Assembly (NCBI GenBank): GCA_019828595.1
Contig: JAHQRK010000025.1
Coordinates: 620,001-684,000, forward strand
Reading direction: 5' to 3'
DNA from: Aphanomyces cochlioides
Taxonomy: Eukaryota; Oomycota; Saprolegniomycetes; Saprolegniales; Verrucalvaceae
Length of the DNA stretch: 64,000 nucleotides
The notes beneath the pieces were generated by a model. It was not told the origin of the DNA and made no database searches. It was given only the letters and a program-made list of their open reading frames with translations. Positions 48,763-58,787 of this stretch are shown piece after piece; positions within the stretch are counted from its first letter, which is position 1, and each line of letters opens with the position of its first letter. A program made the translations under genes and the position numbers.

Positions 48763-49393
48763 CAGTAACATATTTGACATGTTATAGCGGTGTGTTTTCC
48801 ATTCGAAAACCTCCTAAATATAGCAACTGTCAAGACTTTTATTTGAAAGGTATTTAATTCTTAAGGTGCTCCAGCATTGATTGCACTGATAGTCTTGAAT
48901 ACATACATACTAACAGTTAAACAAATCATAAAATACAGAAATTCTGAAATGATCTGACAAGGGCAAATTCTGTAGTCACAAGCTGTGTAGTCACAGAATT
49001 GAGAGATTAGACCCAACTTTGACAGGTCACGCCCTGTCAAAGACATGGCCATTAAGCGCATAATGATCATTTTCCAAATTGCGTCCATCAGTACACTCTT
49101 CGTCTTAAACCTTCTTCGTACATGGTGATAACGTCCCACTTGAACTGAAACTGTACGGCGTTCTTTCATGAAGGATTTCTTTTCTTCGAGTTGTTCCTTT
49201 CACTTGTGGTCGCCCTGTTCGCGGCATTTCGTGAAGCAAATTTTCGCGCCAAGTCAATTGAATTTGAAAAAACCTCAGCATTTGGTTTTTATTGAATATT
49301 AGAGGTATTTTCGTTCAAAGTTTTCCTGTGCATACAAATTCCATTTTGTGCACCTTAAAAATACACCTCTATAACATGTCAAATATGGTAGTG
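48763..49393. mobile_element. 631-bp MITE with TA duplication
   Basis: The left end CAGTAACATATTTGACATG and the inverted right end CACTACCATATTTGACATG continue in parallel through TTATAG-GGTGT-TTTT. TA flanks both sides (48761-48762 and 49394-49395). The CA(G/C)T start and TA duplication fit Tc1/mariner. A 102-codon minus-strand frame inside (49169-48861, starting MKERRTVSVQ) has no recognised domain. It may be a remnant of an internal gene or chance. Confidence 0.85.
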
Positions 49394-49395
49394 TA

Positions 49396-51345
49396 TAAAT
49401 TTTGACAAAATTTTTGTGTGTACTGTCGCCTGGTGGAGATGCCCTAAGGCCCCATTCTATTTGTATTGTGATTGGAAATCGTAGGAACAGGTTGCCTACA
49501 TTTCGATTTTGACGAATCAAAGTAACTTTTAAATTTAATTGGCTGAATTTGAATTGATTTAAGATCTCGCTGTTGCGCCAAGTTGAAACTTTGCGAGCAC
49601 CATCCCGGTGACCAAACACCATGAGCTTGTATCCAGCTCAGACGTAACGTGTACTATTCTAATGCCGAACAAATCGTTTTTTAAATGAATTTAATACACT
49701 ATCACGATTGTGTGTCGCGAATATCTGTTTCATGGCAAAGGTATCAGCATTGCTAGATAGCGTCAAGCACCTTACTCAGGGGGTTGTTCAATACTGCGCA
49801 CATGCATAGAGATATGAAATGCAGTCTGACGACGCAGTTTGCATTACCACGGTTTGACTCTGTTCATACTCGTCTCATGGTCTATTCATCACGAGACGAA
49901 TACTAGTATGAACAAAGTCAAACAGTGGTTAGATTATACACCTACAACAAAGGTGGAATTACGGTGTCCCATGTAATGCTTGGTTATTTAGATATTGAGG
50001 AATGTTAAGGTCGGAAGCGAGATACGGCAAGTGTCCTTTGTTTGAGGGTATTAAGACCATGATCGTGTATTCAATTCTTTCTCTCTATATCCAGCTTCAG
50101 CTGTCGCCTGAAGCTTCTTGCGACTTCACCTTACATAAGTAGAAAGTGCACATGCATGCCGTGCCGCTCTTACCGGCTCGTGATCTTTTGTGCACGCTCA
50201 AAACACTCTGATTGGTCAATATAAAGAGATTTATAGATGTATGATTGGTCAATGAAACGTAGGAATTTCGGTCCTACAATTTGGCAAAAATTTCAGTCAA
50301 AACGAAATTCAAACTTTAATCAAGTTATTGTTGATTTGATACGAATTTCCAGACCCCGTTCAATCGAATCACGCCGGCGGATCGATTCACCAATCGACGC
50401 CATTGGCTAATAAATATTTTGGGCGATTTTGATTGGCTCAATAAAATTTTAAAGAAAGTACAGTTTCCATGAGAGAAAGTACTGTTCTAATTTTCATGTA
50501 TTGGCGCGATTGGAGATTGATACAAAAAACCAATCCAAATTGGGAAATTTCTAGCGAATCCACAATCCTACGATTCGTCAAAATGTCAAATATAACTCCT
50601 ACATTTTCCGACTTATGAATGTCTTCAATCTTGTTTTCCAGTGACGACCTTGGTTTTAACTTGTTCAATGAAATTGACTTGATTGATCTCGCATGGATGA
50701 CACACAGACACTTCGCAATTCCAACTTCATCTCCTTGGACAAGAGTTATCTTGTTGATAGACGCCCTGACATATCTACATCTGCGATATATCGCATAGAC
50801 TGCTGTGCTTATTGATTGAACGTGTTCTACGTCCGCTACGCAATGATCTGCTTGTATAATGTGTGGTCCGTCGAGACAACAGCGACATCGTAAATATCAT
50901 CGTTTTTGCTTTGGAGTTAGGCCTATAGCTGTATTGTGCTGAAATTGAGAAATCACACAAAAGCGATAAATTTACAGCACAAGCAATATCATCGTCATGA
51001 TACTTTTCCTTGTTGATGAAATACTCTCTTGGGCAGAAAAGTCGCTTTTGAAAGATATTTTGATTGCTTCTGATCATTTCACGAGCACGATTTTGAGAGC
51101 ATGGCATCACACAAAAAGGTGTTCACATTTAGGTCAGCAGGTTTTGAATGACCCAGGGAGCCGAAACCTCAGTATGAGAGGTTCTTTGCCAATTTTAGTT
51201 ACGATAAGTAATGCTACGAAATCAGTTTGCAACATCTTTTTCCATCCATCAGGATGTTGTGATGTGTGCAGGACGTCTTACCCCGTAAGACCTCTAAATC
51301 GTATTCACCAGAAGTTCATGCAAAAAGTTTTTGTGTCTTATCTCT
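49396..51345. other. No gene recognised apart from a foldback
   Basis: AT-rich intergenic DNA. ATTGG/CCAAT motifs recur near 50210-50440. Frames at 50438-50668, 50775-51110 and 50997-51353 overlap on opposite strands without recognisable domains. Confidence 0.55.
49847..49928. repeat. 82-bp foldback (MITE-like)
   Basis: CCACGGTTTGACTCTGTTCATACT at the left matches the inverted right arm CCACTGTTTGACTTTGTTCATACT in 21 of 24 positions. The stem can continue through CGTCTC/GAGACG around a short centre. It has no coding capacity. Confidence 0.8.
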
Positions 51346-52908
51346 TTACTTGAGGGTGGGTGCAGCCCGGGCTGTGCCATACGGCAACTGAATTTGATCT
51401 TTGATCTTTCCCCACGGGGCCATCGTAACAAATTCTTCCGAGGCAGTTGGGTGAATAGCGACGATGTTGTCGAAGTCAGACTTATACGCGCCCATCTTGA
51501 TGGCCACACCAAAACCTTGGATCATTTCGTCTGCACCGAGACCGGCGACGTGAGCACCCACAACGGTTTCTTCCTTGCCAATGCACACAAGTTTCATTGT
51601 CGTGTCGGGCTTCTTCTTGGAGAGGCAGTAAAACATGTTGGAGAACGTCGAAGTGTAGACCGTCACGTTGTCCTTGCCGTACTTTTCAATCGCTTCAGGT
51701 TCCGTGTAACCAATCGTTCCGATGGGCGGGTGGCTGAAAATGACGGTGGCAATTTGATGGTAGTGAATGCACGCATTGGGCTACAACATGGTCGTCATGA
51801 GTAGAATTCAGAGCGTCATGTATACCTCGTTGCCGAACAAACGATCACCCAAACGACGGCCAGCGGCAATGGCAACGGGAGTCAATTCCCAACCCGTGGT
51901 CGTGACATCGCCAATCGCGTACACGCCGGGCACAGTTGTGTTTTCCAAAGGATCGACCTTGACAAATCCGTCCGACGACAATTCGATGTCGGTCTTTTCA
52001 ATACCCAAGTCGTACGTGCGAGGCTTGCGGCCAATAGCGGACACAATGGCTTCGAATCCAGTGTAAGTTTCGACTTGACCCTTGACATCAGCGATGATAG
52101 TCAAGGTGCCGTCAGCTTCCTTGCGGATTTCCTTGAGATGAGATTGTGTCACAAAGTTGACACCATCCCTAGCTCGATCATCAGCACACAGAAATCATAA
52201 ATATTCAACGTACTTGACCATCTCAGCGTTGACCAAATCGCGGACGGAAGGGTCGAACTTGCGCAAAACTTGGTCACCGCGGCAAAACACAAACGTTTCG
52301 CTCTTGAGGGCGTTGAACACGCCAGCAAATTCAACGGCAATGTAGCCAGCGCCAACGACAGCCACCTTCTTGGGTTGCTTTTCCAATTCAAAGAATCCAT
52401 CCGAGGACACAACATGTTCAATGCCGGGAATTTCAGGCATCAAAGGCACACCACCGACGGCAATCAAAATGTGAGGGGCCGTGAAGGTCTTTCCGTTGAC
52501 TTCGACGGTATGGTTGTCGACAAACTTGGCAGCACCAACTTCAACGCCCATCTTTTCGTCGACGAGCCATTCGTGGTAGCCTTCTTCCAACATGTTGACG
52601 TAGGCATCGCGCTTGGCTTTCATTTCTGCCCAGTCAAACGTGCCAAACTTGACGTTGGCAACGTTCTTGAAGGTGTAGTCGTGCGCAGAGTGCAAGATTT
52701 CAGCATGCACGGCGGCGTTGTACATGATCTTCTTGGGGATGCAGCCCACATTGACACAAGTGCCGCCGAAACCAGCGCCGTCGTTGCCACGGCCACGTTC
52801 GATGACTAAAACCTTGGCACCATATTCATGAGCACGGTGGGCGGCAGAGGTGCCGCCGGAACCGCCTCCAAGCACAATCAAATCATATTCCGTAGATGGC
52901 GTCGACAT
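51346..52908 (-). CDS. Glutathione reductase (NADPH)
   Basis: Spliced CDS of 52908-52214, 52168-51826 and 51780-51346 gives 490 residues, normal for the family. The start is [10 protein letters not shown], directly before the FAD-binding strand; there is no obvious targeting peptide, so it is probably cytosolic. The FAD motif GGGSGG is at 14-19. The redox pair Cys51/Cys56 lies in [13 protein letters not shown]. The NADPH motif GAGYIA is at 186-191, with Arg210 and Arg216 (CRGDQVLR) at the positions that bind the 2'-phosphate. Catalytic His456 lies in HPTASEE near the C-terminus. It reduces GSSG to GSH with NADPH. No C-terminal Cys/Sec extension argues against animal-type thioredoxin reductase, and the NADPH arginines against lipoamide dehydrogenase. 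Confidence 0.96.
51781..51825 (-). other. Intron 2 of glutathione reductase
   Basis: 45 bp, GTATAC...TTGTAG, phase 0. Splicing joins DRLFGNE to [13 protein letters not shown], matching the family's dimerisation-domain entry. Confidence 0.9.
52169..52213 (-). other. Intron 1 of glutathione reductase
   Basis: 45 bp, GTACGT...CTAG, phase 2. Splicing joins AEMVK to DGVNFVTQS. Confidence 0.9.
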
Positions 52909-54076
52909 GTCACCTTAGTGGCAAATTCTCAAATGAACGGCGGCGATCCATGGAAGTGCCAAGCTGTAAATGCCTCAGGATTGGATTTTATATTGAATTT
53001 TGTATGCAATGTGTAAAATTCGGATTTCGAACTCTTAATTAGGATTAGCCACTCAAATCCAACATTCGAAGTTCCAACGAAGTCGCAGGAAGGAAGTTGA
53101 ACAAATCGCAACGCCAGATTATGATGTGAACTGACTTTATAACCCTCAAACTCGTCGACTGTACTGCTCATATAGTTTCAATGAGAAAAGCTATTCGCAC
53201 TTCTTTTTGAAAAGATGAATGTGCCTTCTCGTATGCGAAGAGCTTCCGCAACAGCTAGAAAAAGCTTTTTATTGATCTTGAAATAGAACATAGATTTGGG
53301 TGTTCTGAGTTATCCACTCGTTACATGCACCAGCAACCTGCTACTTTTGGTCGGATTACTACTAAATCATGAGCTATTTTCAGCATGAAGTAAGCAATCA
53401 AACTTATTCTCTCTTCAAGACGCTCGCATCGCCCAACTACCATAAAACGAGCAAGCTGAAATCAAATCCCCACAACGTGTGCGTCAACGTCAGCCAAAAC
53501 TGCCCCAATATGCTGATCAGAACTTGATGTTGACTAAAACGGCAATCAACAGCACGTGCAAATTATTTCCTGTATAATTTTATAGCAGAAACTCTAATAA
53601 TTGATAGATATTTGTAGTTCCTGGGCAAGGTGTGACTGGTACACGATGTACACCCTTGGCAAACTATAGTGGAGGAATAATTTTCAAGACAAGACATCCC
53701 AACTTTGGCTGCTTCCCCTAGCAAGACAGGGAAGAGGGGGGAGACCATGACGGGGGAAGCGACTACACACGGCGACAATCGACAATGCTAGACTTCATAA
53801 AAGTTTTCAGGCCAGGTTTATTTGGTCATTTTACCACCGCGCTTAGATAAGGGGCTAAATTTCCACGACCCAACACTTGAAGATGCCCGCGGATTAGATT
53901 AGGTCAATTCTGTAGCGCGAGCTAGCACTCGAATCAAAAGTCGCAAAATAGAGCTTTAGTCGCACTATATGAGCTTAGACTGAGTTCTGTCTGATTAGTG
54001 CTTGACGAAATGACGAAGATGCCACTTGCACAGACCTAAACGCTAAATAAGCCTGATTATTTGAGCCACTTTGCTC
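52909..54076. other. No gene recognised
   Basis: Upstream of the reductase and downstream of a pseudogene on the same strand. It should include the reductase promoter, but no diagnostic motif was found. Only chance frames of up to 80 codons. Confidence 0.55.
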
Positions 54077-54425
54077 TCAATCATGAAAAATGTTCTCAAT
54101 CGTTCGAGTTTCCAAAGCTTCGCGCTCTTCCTTGGAGTACCTGTCTTCATTCGTATAACGTCGATTCTTGTAGCCCAGAGCAATTAGTTTTATTGAATTG
54201 GAGGTTGCATTTAAAAGTGCCCAGGCTCCTGCAAAAGGCACATGACTATCGTGGAAAGTAAGCGCTTGGGAAGCGTTGGGCAGCTGCAAATACTCTTGGA
54301 AAGCTGCAAAGCGTCTGAGACTGTAATAACCAATTGGTTGATTTGCAACATTTCCACTTGAGACTGTTCCAGCAATAGTGATTGCTCCATCAAAATTTGA
54401 CCATATCCAACCGACTGGAGGTCTA

Positions 54426-55990
54426 CACTGCGCGCCACTTGAATAGAAACAGACTCATATTCATGTATACCTGACAAACTAATTCATTGAGTGACCTGAA
54501 TCGAGTCTCAACTTGGACAAAATGGTTAAACGTTTGCTTTGATGCATCATGAAGCTCCGGTTACTCAAAGACTCGACGAAAACAGGAGATACGAGAAAAA
54601 ATGACGCGACACATGAATAGAAACAAGCATCTAACAACATGAATCATGAGCTGTATTATCGTGATTATACTCTCAATAATCTGTCTTACCCCCTTTGGCT
54701 TTGATCACGGCCAAACAACGTCGTGGCATAGATTGAACCAAAGAATTGATGGTCTCATGTCCAATGCTGGACCATGCTCGTTGGATCGCTTCAGTGAGGG
54801 CAGGGATGCTGTCATATTGTTGTCCATTTTGATAAACACGACGCACAAGACTTCCCCAAAGATTTTCTATCGGGTTCAAGTCAGGAGAGAGGGCAGGATG
54901 GCCAAAAAGATTGATATTGTGGTCTTCAAGGAATTCCATTGTAAACTTTGACGTGTGGATGGATGCTCCGTCCTGCATAAAGACAAATTCATTGCCATAT
55001 TTTTCATGGGCAAATGGAAAAAGATAATTTCCAAGTGTTTCAACGTAATCAACGGAATTTTGATTGCCATGAAGAATGGCCAATTCAGACAAACCAGCAG
55101 CAGAAAACGCACCCCAGACCATGACACCACCTCCACCATTTCTACGAGAGAAATATGTTTCTGGCTCTCGACGTAAGTCATGCCAATAGAACTGCAGCCC
55201 GTCGGGGCCATCCAGGTTAAATCGTTTTTCATCGGACCAAATAATTTGGCTCCAGTTGGGCGGATTCTCAAGGTGCTCAGTTGCAAATTTGAGGCGGTCA
55301 TTTTTGTGTCGTATTGTCAAATTTGGCATGTGCTTGCGCTTTTTATACTTCACGTTTGACGCGTTCTGAAGACGCCGTTGCACTGTTCGTATAGACGCAG
55401 TGGTTTCAATCTCTTTTTTCAAGTTTCTTGCCGTCTGACCAGTGCTTGAAGCCTTATGAACAAGGCGACGGGACTCTCGATCGATGAGAAAGGTCGGTTT
55501 TCGGCCCATATACTTGCGTCCGTAAGAATCCTTGCTCTTCAAGAACGCATGCACTGCCTTTGGCGACTTCCCAATCTCATTGGCAATGTACCGTATTGAC
55601 TTTCCGTGGCTCCTGAGGGCAAGAACCATTCCTCTCTCCATCTCCGACAAAATCCTTCCCAGGCCCATGATTGAGACGAGAGAGTTGATAAGAGGAACTC
55701 AATGAAGTCTAGGTATGTGTCATGGATAGTATGAGATTATAGGAGTTGTGTAGCTTACCTTAAGCGTGAGATATATGAGATGTTTCTATCCTACTGGCGC
55801 GGTGCACGGGCCCGAAACTTCGTTTATGAGCCATTGCTTTTGACAACATGCTCGGATGACGACGACAGGTATATCAAACGAATCGGCCAATTAAAGCGCA
55901 TCGCATGGTCGAATTTGCAAGCATAAGTACTTGATTGGTCAAAATTAGTCATGTAAAGACTGAGTGTTGCTATCCATGTGGCGCGCACTG
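54426..55990 (-). mobile_element. Tc1-like transposon with IR/DR ends
   Basis: 1565 bp, flanked by TA at 54424-54425 and 55991-55992. The outer left end CACTGCGCGCCACTTGAATAG matches the inverted right end CAGTGCGCGCCACATGGATAG. A second, inner copy of the same binding-site-like motif lies in each arm: left at 54605-54625, right at 55781-55801 (inverted). The spacings of about 174 and 184 bp give the inverted-repeat/direct-repeat layout known for Sleeping Beauty- and Minos-type elements. Removing the element and one TA restores the reading of the host pseudogene at LQLV-DLQS. Confidence 0.92.
54673..55668 (-). CDS. Tc1-like transposase, intact (DD34E)
   Basis: 331 residues, uninterrupted, typical for Tc1. 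The N-terminal paired-type DNA-binding region has two helix-turn-helix parts (about 8-45 and 65-110), joined by a GRKP motif (55-58) like the GRPR linker of the family. The catalytic triad is D146 (IIWSDEKRF), D233 (FMQDGASIH) and E268 (LNPIENLW); 34 residues separate the last two, defining DD34E. The glycine-rich GGGGVMVWGAFS (about 178-189) is the usual Tc1 box. It cuts and pastes the element at TA. Intact frame, matching ends and perfect target duplication suggest recent, possibly active transposition. Confidence 0.96.
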   Translation of the reverse strand: MGLGRILSEMERGMVLALRSHGKSIRYIANEIGKSPKAVHAFLKSKDSYGRKYMGRKPTFLIDRESRRLVHKASSTGQTARNLKKEIETTASIRTVQRRLQNASNVKYKKRKHMPNLTIRHKNDRLKFATEHLENPPNWSQIIWSDEKRFNLDGPDGLQFYWHDLRREPETYFSRRNGGGGVMVWGAFSAAGLSELAILHGNQNSVDYVETLGNYLFPFAHEKYGNEFVFMQDGASIHTSKFTMEFLEDHNINLFGHPALSPDLNPIENLWGSLVRRVYQNGQQYDSIPALTEAIQRAWSSIGHETINSLVQSMPRRCLAVIKAKGGKTDY

Positions 55991-56673
55991 TACCAATTGC
56001 AGTATTTTAGCGTTTGCATCAAGAAATGTTTGAACAAGGCCGACAAATCCATACAGATTGCCAATATCGACAGTCTGATATCCTCGTATGCTTGGGTCAT
56101 GACGCAATGATTATTTGGTCTCGATGAAAAGTCTCAACAACCAAGTTTACCAAGGATGAGCTCGATCCAGTATGCTGGAAAATATCCACTGTCGTCCTTG
56201 GGGTGCTCTTGTGCCATTCAAAGAAATCAAGCTGTCCAAGAAAGCAGATGGCCCCAGCAAGTTGGTTGGGATCTATAATCCCCTTGTCAATCCAAACAAC
56301 CCACATGCCCTTCCATTTGCTTAAAGTCTTCAACTCAATGTGCCTGTTCTCACTTCGTTCCATAAAAAATGACGCATTTGGGCGAACTTATTGACGAAAC
56401 CAGTCCACGTCAGTCTTATCATTCACTGCAAATGCTGAGTAATAGCTGGCAATACCTTCAACGTGCACCCGAGAAGCCGCTTCAAGCTTTGTTCTCGTCA
56501 TGTACGGTCATGAATCGGAAATTCGCCATCCTAACAACTGCAATTGCCCTAAATGGTCCAAGGAAGTTCGCTGGACGAAGAGCTTCAAGAAACACCTTTA
56601 AAGTATTCCCATTAGGAAGAAAGAATGCCACGTTTGTTATGACTTCTGGTGGCACAAATCGAGCTAACGTTAT

Positions 56674-56797
56674 CTAAAAAGATAGAAAACGTTCGAGCAC
56701 CTCTAATAATTTATTTATCTTTTGACTTGTTCTGTAATACTGAGGTATAACAAAACCTTTCAATAATTATACTCTTTTTGTGCACTTTGGTTCCGCC
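56674..56797. promoter_or_regulatory. Shared divergent promoter region of copies A and B
   Basis: Only about 124 bp separate the head-to-head starts of pseudogene copy A (minus) and copy B (plus). The stretch is AT-rich, and a pyrimidine run precedes each start (towards 56674 on the minus strand; ACTCTTTTTGTGC on the plus strand). Regulation is inferred from position only. Confidence 0.4.
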
Positions 56798-58057
56798 ATG
56801 TCGACACATCGCCGCATCCTCCATTTCAGGTCGTTACCGACCGTCATTATCGTCAAGGTGGCGTTCTTTCTCCCCAAATGGACAGCCGTGACAAAATACA
56901 TTGAAGCTCTTCGGCCGGCCGACTTGCTTGGGCCGCTGGAGCACTTGTGGCAACTGCATTTGCTCGGTTGGGGTGATGATGCTTTGTGGCCTTGCTTGAA
57001 CATCACAGGAAGGAACAAAAACTCCCGCGTCCACGTTGAAGCTATAGCCTCATACTATTCAAGACTTGGCGTCGATGCCAAGACTGATGTGGATTGGTTT
57101 AGATGTTATGCTGATCCAGCGGCAAAAGTTTGGATGACGGCCACCTGCAGGACCGGGTTCGACATGACAGTCTTTAGCAAATGGAAGCAAACGCGAATTT
57201 TCTGGTTCGACTTGACAGTTCTCAAACCCGACCAGTTCCTTGAAGCACTTTCTTATCTGCAACACCTAGAAATGATTTACTGGCCACATTGCACACCTGA
57301 ACTGACTATGGCTCTCTGCCAGTATGCAGCATCCAGTTTATCTCTCGTCGACTTGATCATGGAGACGGAATCTCATGGAAATGACCACTGTACTATTACG
57401 ACATCGATGACCGATTATCTTCTCAAGTGGATAGAAGCACGACCTATTAATCTCTTTTCATTGGAAAATTTTTCGTGGGAGAATCAAAGATTACGCTGTG
57501 CAGTCGTGGAGGCTGCCTTGAAGCAAGAAATGTTGAAGAATTTCACGTTACAAGAAACAAATGAAACCAACTACAGGTTTAGAGCTGACTACGATACCGA
57601 GAAGCGTCAATTAACTTTGGATTTTTTGGACGCGATACCAGACCTGGATCTGCTTATCAATTTCGACAATCTCAGTTGTTTGACGAACATCTTTAGAATA
57701 TTGATCCAAGCAAATGTGCAAAAATTGTGCTTGACGAATCTTCAGGAAGTTGATTTTGAACCCATTTGGATGATTGTTGCGCCGCTGTTGGAGTACTCAC
57801 AGGTGGAAGTGTTGGAAATTAATCACAAGGTCTACTCATACTATGACGCAATCCAAATAGCCCAAACCATGCACTTTTGTATGACTTTCCAAGAATTCCT
57901 TCTCCGTGATAAACCTGCGTCATTAGCTGAAAATCTTACTGTTGTGAATCAAATCATTCTTCAAATGAGGAGAACGTGCATCGTACCCCTGCCAGAAGAA
58001 CTCAAAGTATTGGAAACTCTTGTGAAAAAGATGGCGATTACTCTTGTGCATTGTTGA
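56798..58057 (+). CDS. F-box-like/leucine-rich family protein, copy B (intact)
   Basis: 419 residues from ATG 56798. The in-frame GTG at 56780 is less likely. Residues ~14-50 (LPTVIIVKVAFFLPKW...YIEALRPADLLGPLEHLWQL) resemble an F-box: Leu-Pro start, hydrophobic helix, then a Leu-rich helix. The remainder is a series of ~25-30-residue leucine-rich segments (for example SYLQHLEMIYWPHC, ASSLSLVDLIME, NVQKLCLTNLQEV, SQVEVLEINHKV), like degenerate LRRs. No signal peptide or membrane segment. If the F-box call is right, it would be a substrate adaptor for an SCF ubiquitin ligase (inference). It is the only uninterrupted member here and is read away from copy A. Confidence 0.82.
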   Translation: MSTHRRILHFRSLPTVIIVKVAFFLPKWTAVTKYIEALRPADLLGPLEHLWQLHLLGWGDDALWPCLNITGRNKNSRVHVEAIASYYSRLGVDAKTDVDWFRCYADPAAKVWMTATCRTGFDMTVFSKWKQTRIFWFDLTVLKPDQFLEALSYLQHLEMIYWPHCTPELTMALCQYAASSLSLVDLIMETESHGNDHCTITTSMTDYLLKWIEARPINLFSLENFSWENQRLRCAVVEAALKQEMLKNFTLQETNETNYRFRADYDTEKRQLTLDFLDAIPDLDLLINFDNLSCLTNIFRILIQANVQKLCLTNLQEVDFEPIWMIVAPLLEYSQVEVLEINHKVYSYYDAIQIAQTMHFCMTFQEFLLRDKPASLAENLTVVNQIILQMRRTCIVPLPEELKVLETLVKKMAITLVHC

Positions 58058-58787
58058 GATGCTGAATTGCAAAGTATCGTTCTGTCCTTGACGACACCCG
58101 ATTATTCTGCTATTTTATGGTGAGTATTTGATGGATTTTGACTCTGCCTGCTATTTTTGATGGATTTTTAAGTTGACATGAGCTTCTCAAGTTGCTTTTT
58201 TCGTCGTTTGCTTAATGAATTTTGGGGTCATTATAGTACATTAAAGCCGCTAAATTGAAATGATCCCTGAAAATAAAGCGACCAAAGGCGATGTTGATGA
58301 TGAGAAATTGATAGTGGTTTTTCGTGACGATTGACCGTCCGATTACCCCACCCCCATTTGGATTTACGACCTTGGTTGAAACACAAGAGAGTATCTTAAT
58401 CAGGGAGGGAGCTGAAGTTTTGTCTGTTCTAACGATAGATTTTTCGTTTGCTCTAATTCGTCTGACGTTTTGTAGGCGCTGGACAAGAATTATGGATCGC
58501 GTTAAAAACGACTTGGTCATTTCTTCATGACAACTTGGTACGAAATATGATTTCTGCTTTAGTGTGTGGAATTACGATTGTTTATCTCGATATAATGTGC
58601 ACTCTTCATTTTTCAATTTATTGGTCCTGCAACTTTGGAGTTTTTACGAAATTCATCTGAACGTTAGACGGAAATCATTTTCATGAATAGCAAGTTCAAG
58701 ACTTTCTGGGACGTGGCGATGCTAATTGACTTTTCAGAACAAGGCAACATTCGCTCGCTTCTATTCAAAGTCAATTTCTCAGTGAAT
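58058..58787. other. No gene recognised
   Basis: Intergenic stretch between copies B and C with short overlapping frames only. An upstream extension of copy C's frame from 58683 is possible but unlike the family. Confidence 0.55.

Larger units (their letters stand above)
54077..56673 (-). pseudogene. F-box-like/leucine-rich family copy A, split by Tc1
   Basis: Reads right to left. Homology to copy B begins at 56673, where ATA replaces a likely ATG (ITLARFVPPEVITNVAFFLP), then LKVFLEALRPANFLGP. After frame breaks come SRVHVEGIASYYS and KTDVDWFRQ-stop. The frame at 56363-56097 gives KTLSKWKGMWVVWIDKG. A large internal deletion follows, then DIGNLYGFVGLVQTFLDANAKILQLV, ending at the Tc1 insertion. 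Beyond the insertion it resumes exactly with DLQSVGYGQILMEQSLLLEQSQVEMLQIN. A final shift leads to SHVPFAGAWALLNAT and YSKEEREAL, stopping at 54077. Multiple lesions predate or follow the insertion; it is dead. Confidence 0.88.

Noticed and set aside
50775..51353. Overlapping frames of 111 (minus) and 118 (plus) codons next to the reductase 3' end
   Set aside because: No recognisable domain; mutually overlapping, and in composition like the flanking intergenic DNA.
51346..52908. Thioredoxin reductase or dihydrolipoamide dehydrogenase
   Set aside because: The C-x4-C disulfide motif and HPT-EE are shared by the superfamily, but the paired NADPH-binding arginines and the lack of a C-terminal Cys/Sec extension favour glutathione reductase.
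55773..55804. Right terminus of the Tc1 element
   Set aside because: First taken as the TIR, but a better match with flanking TA lies at 55958-55990, and the host pseudogene resumes exactly there. The inner motif is the second binding-site repeat.
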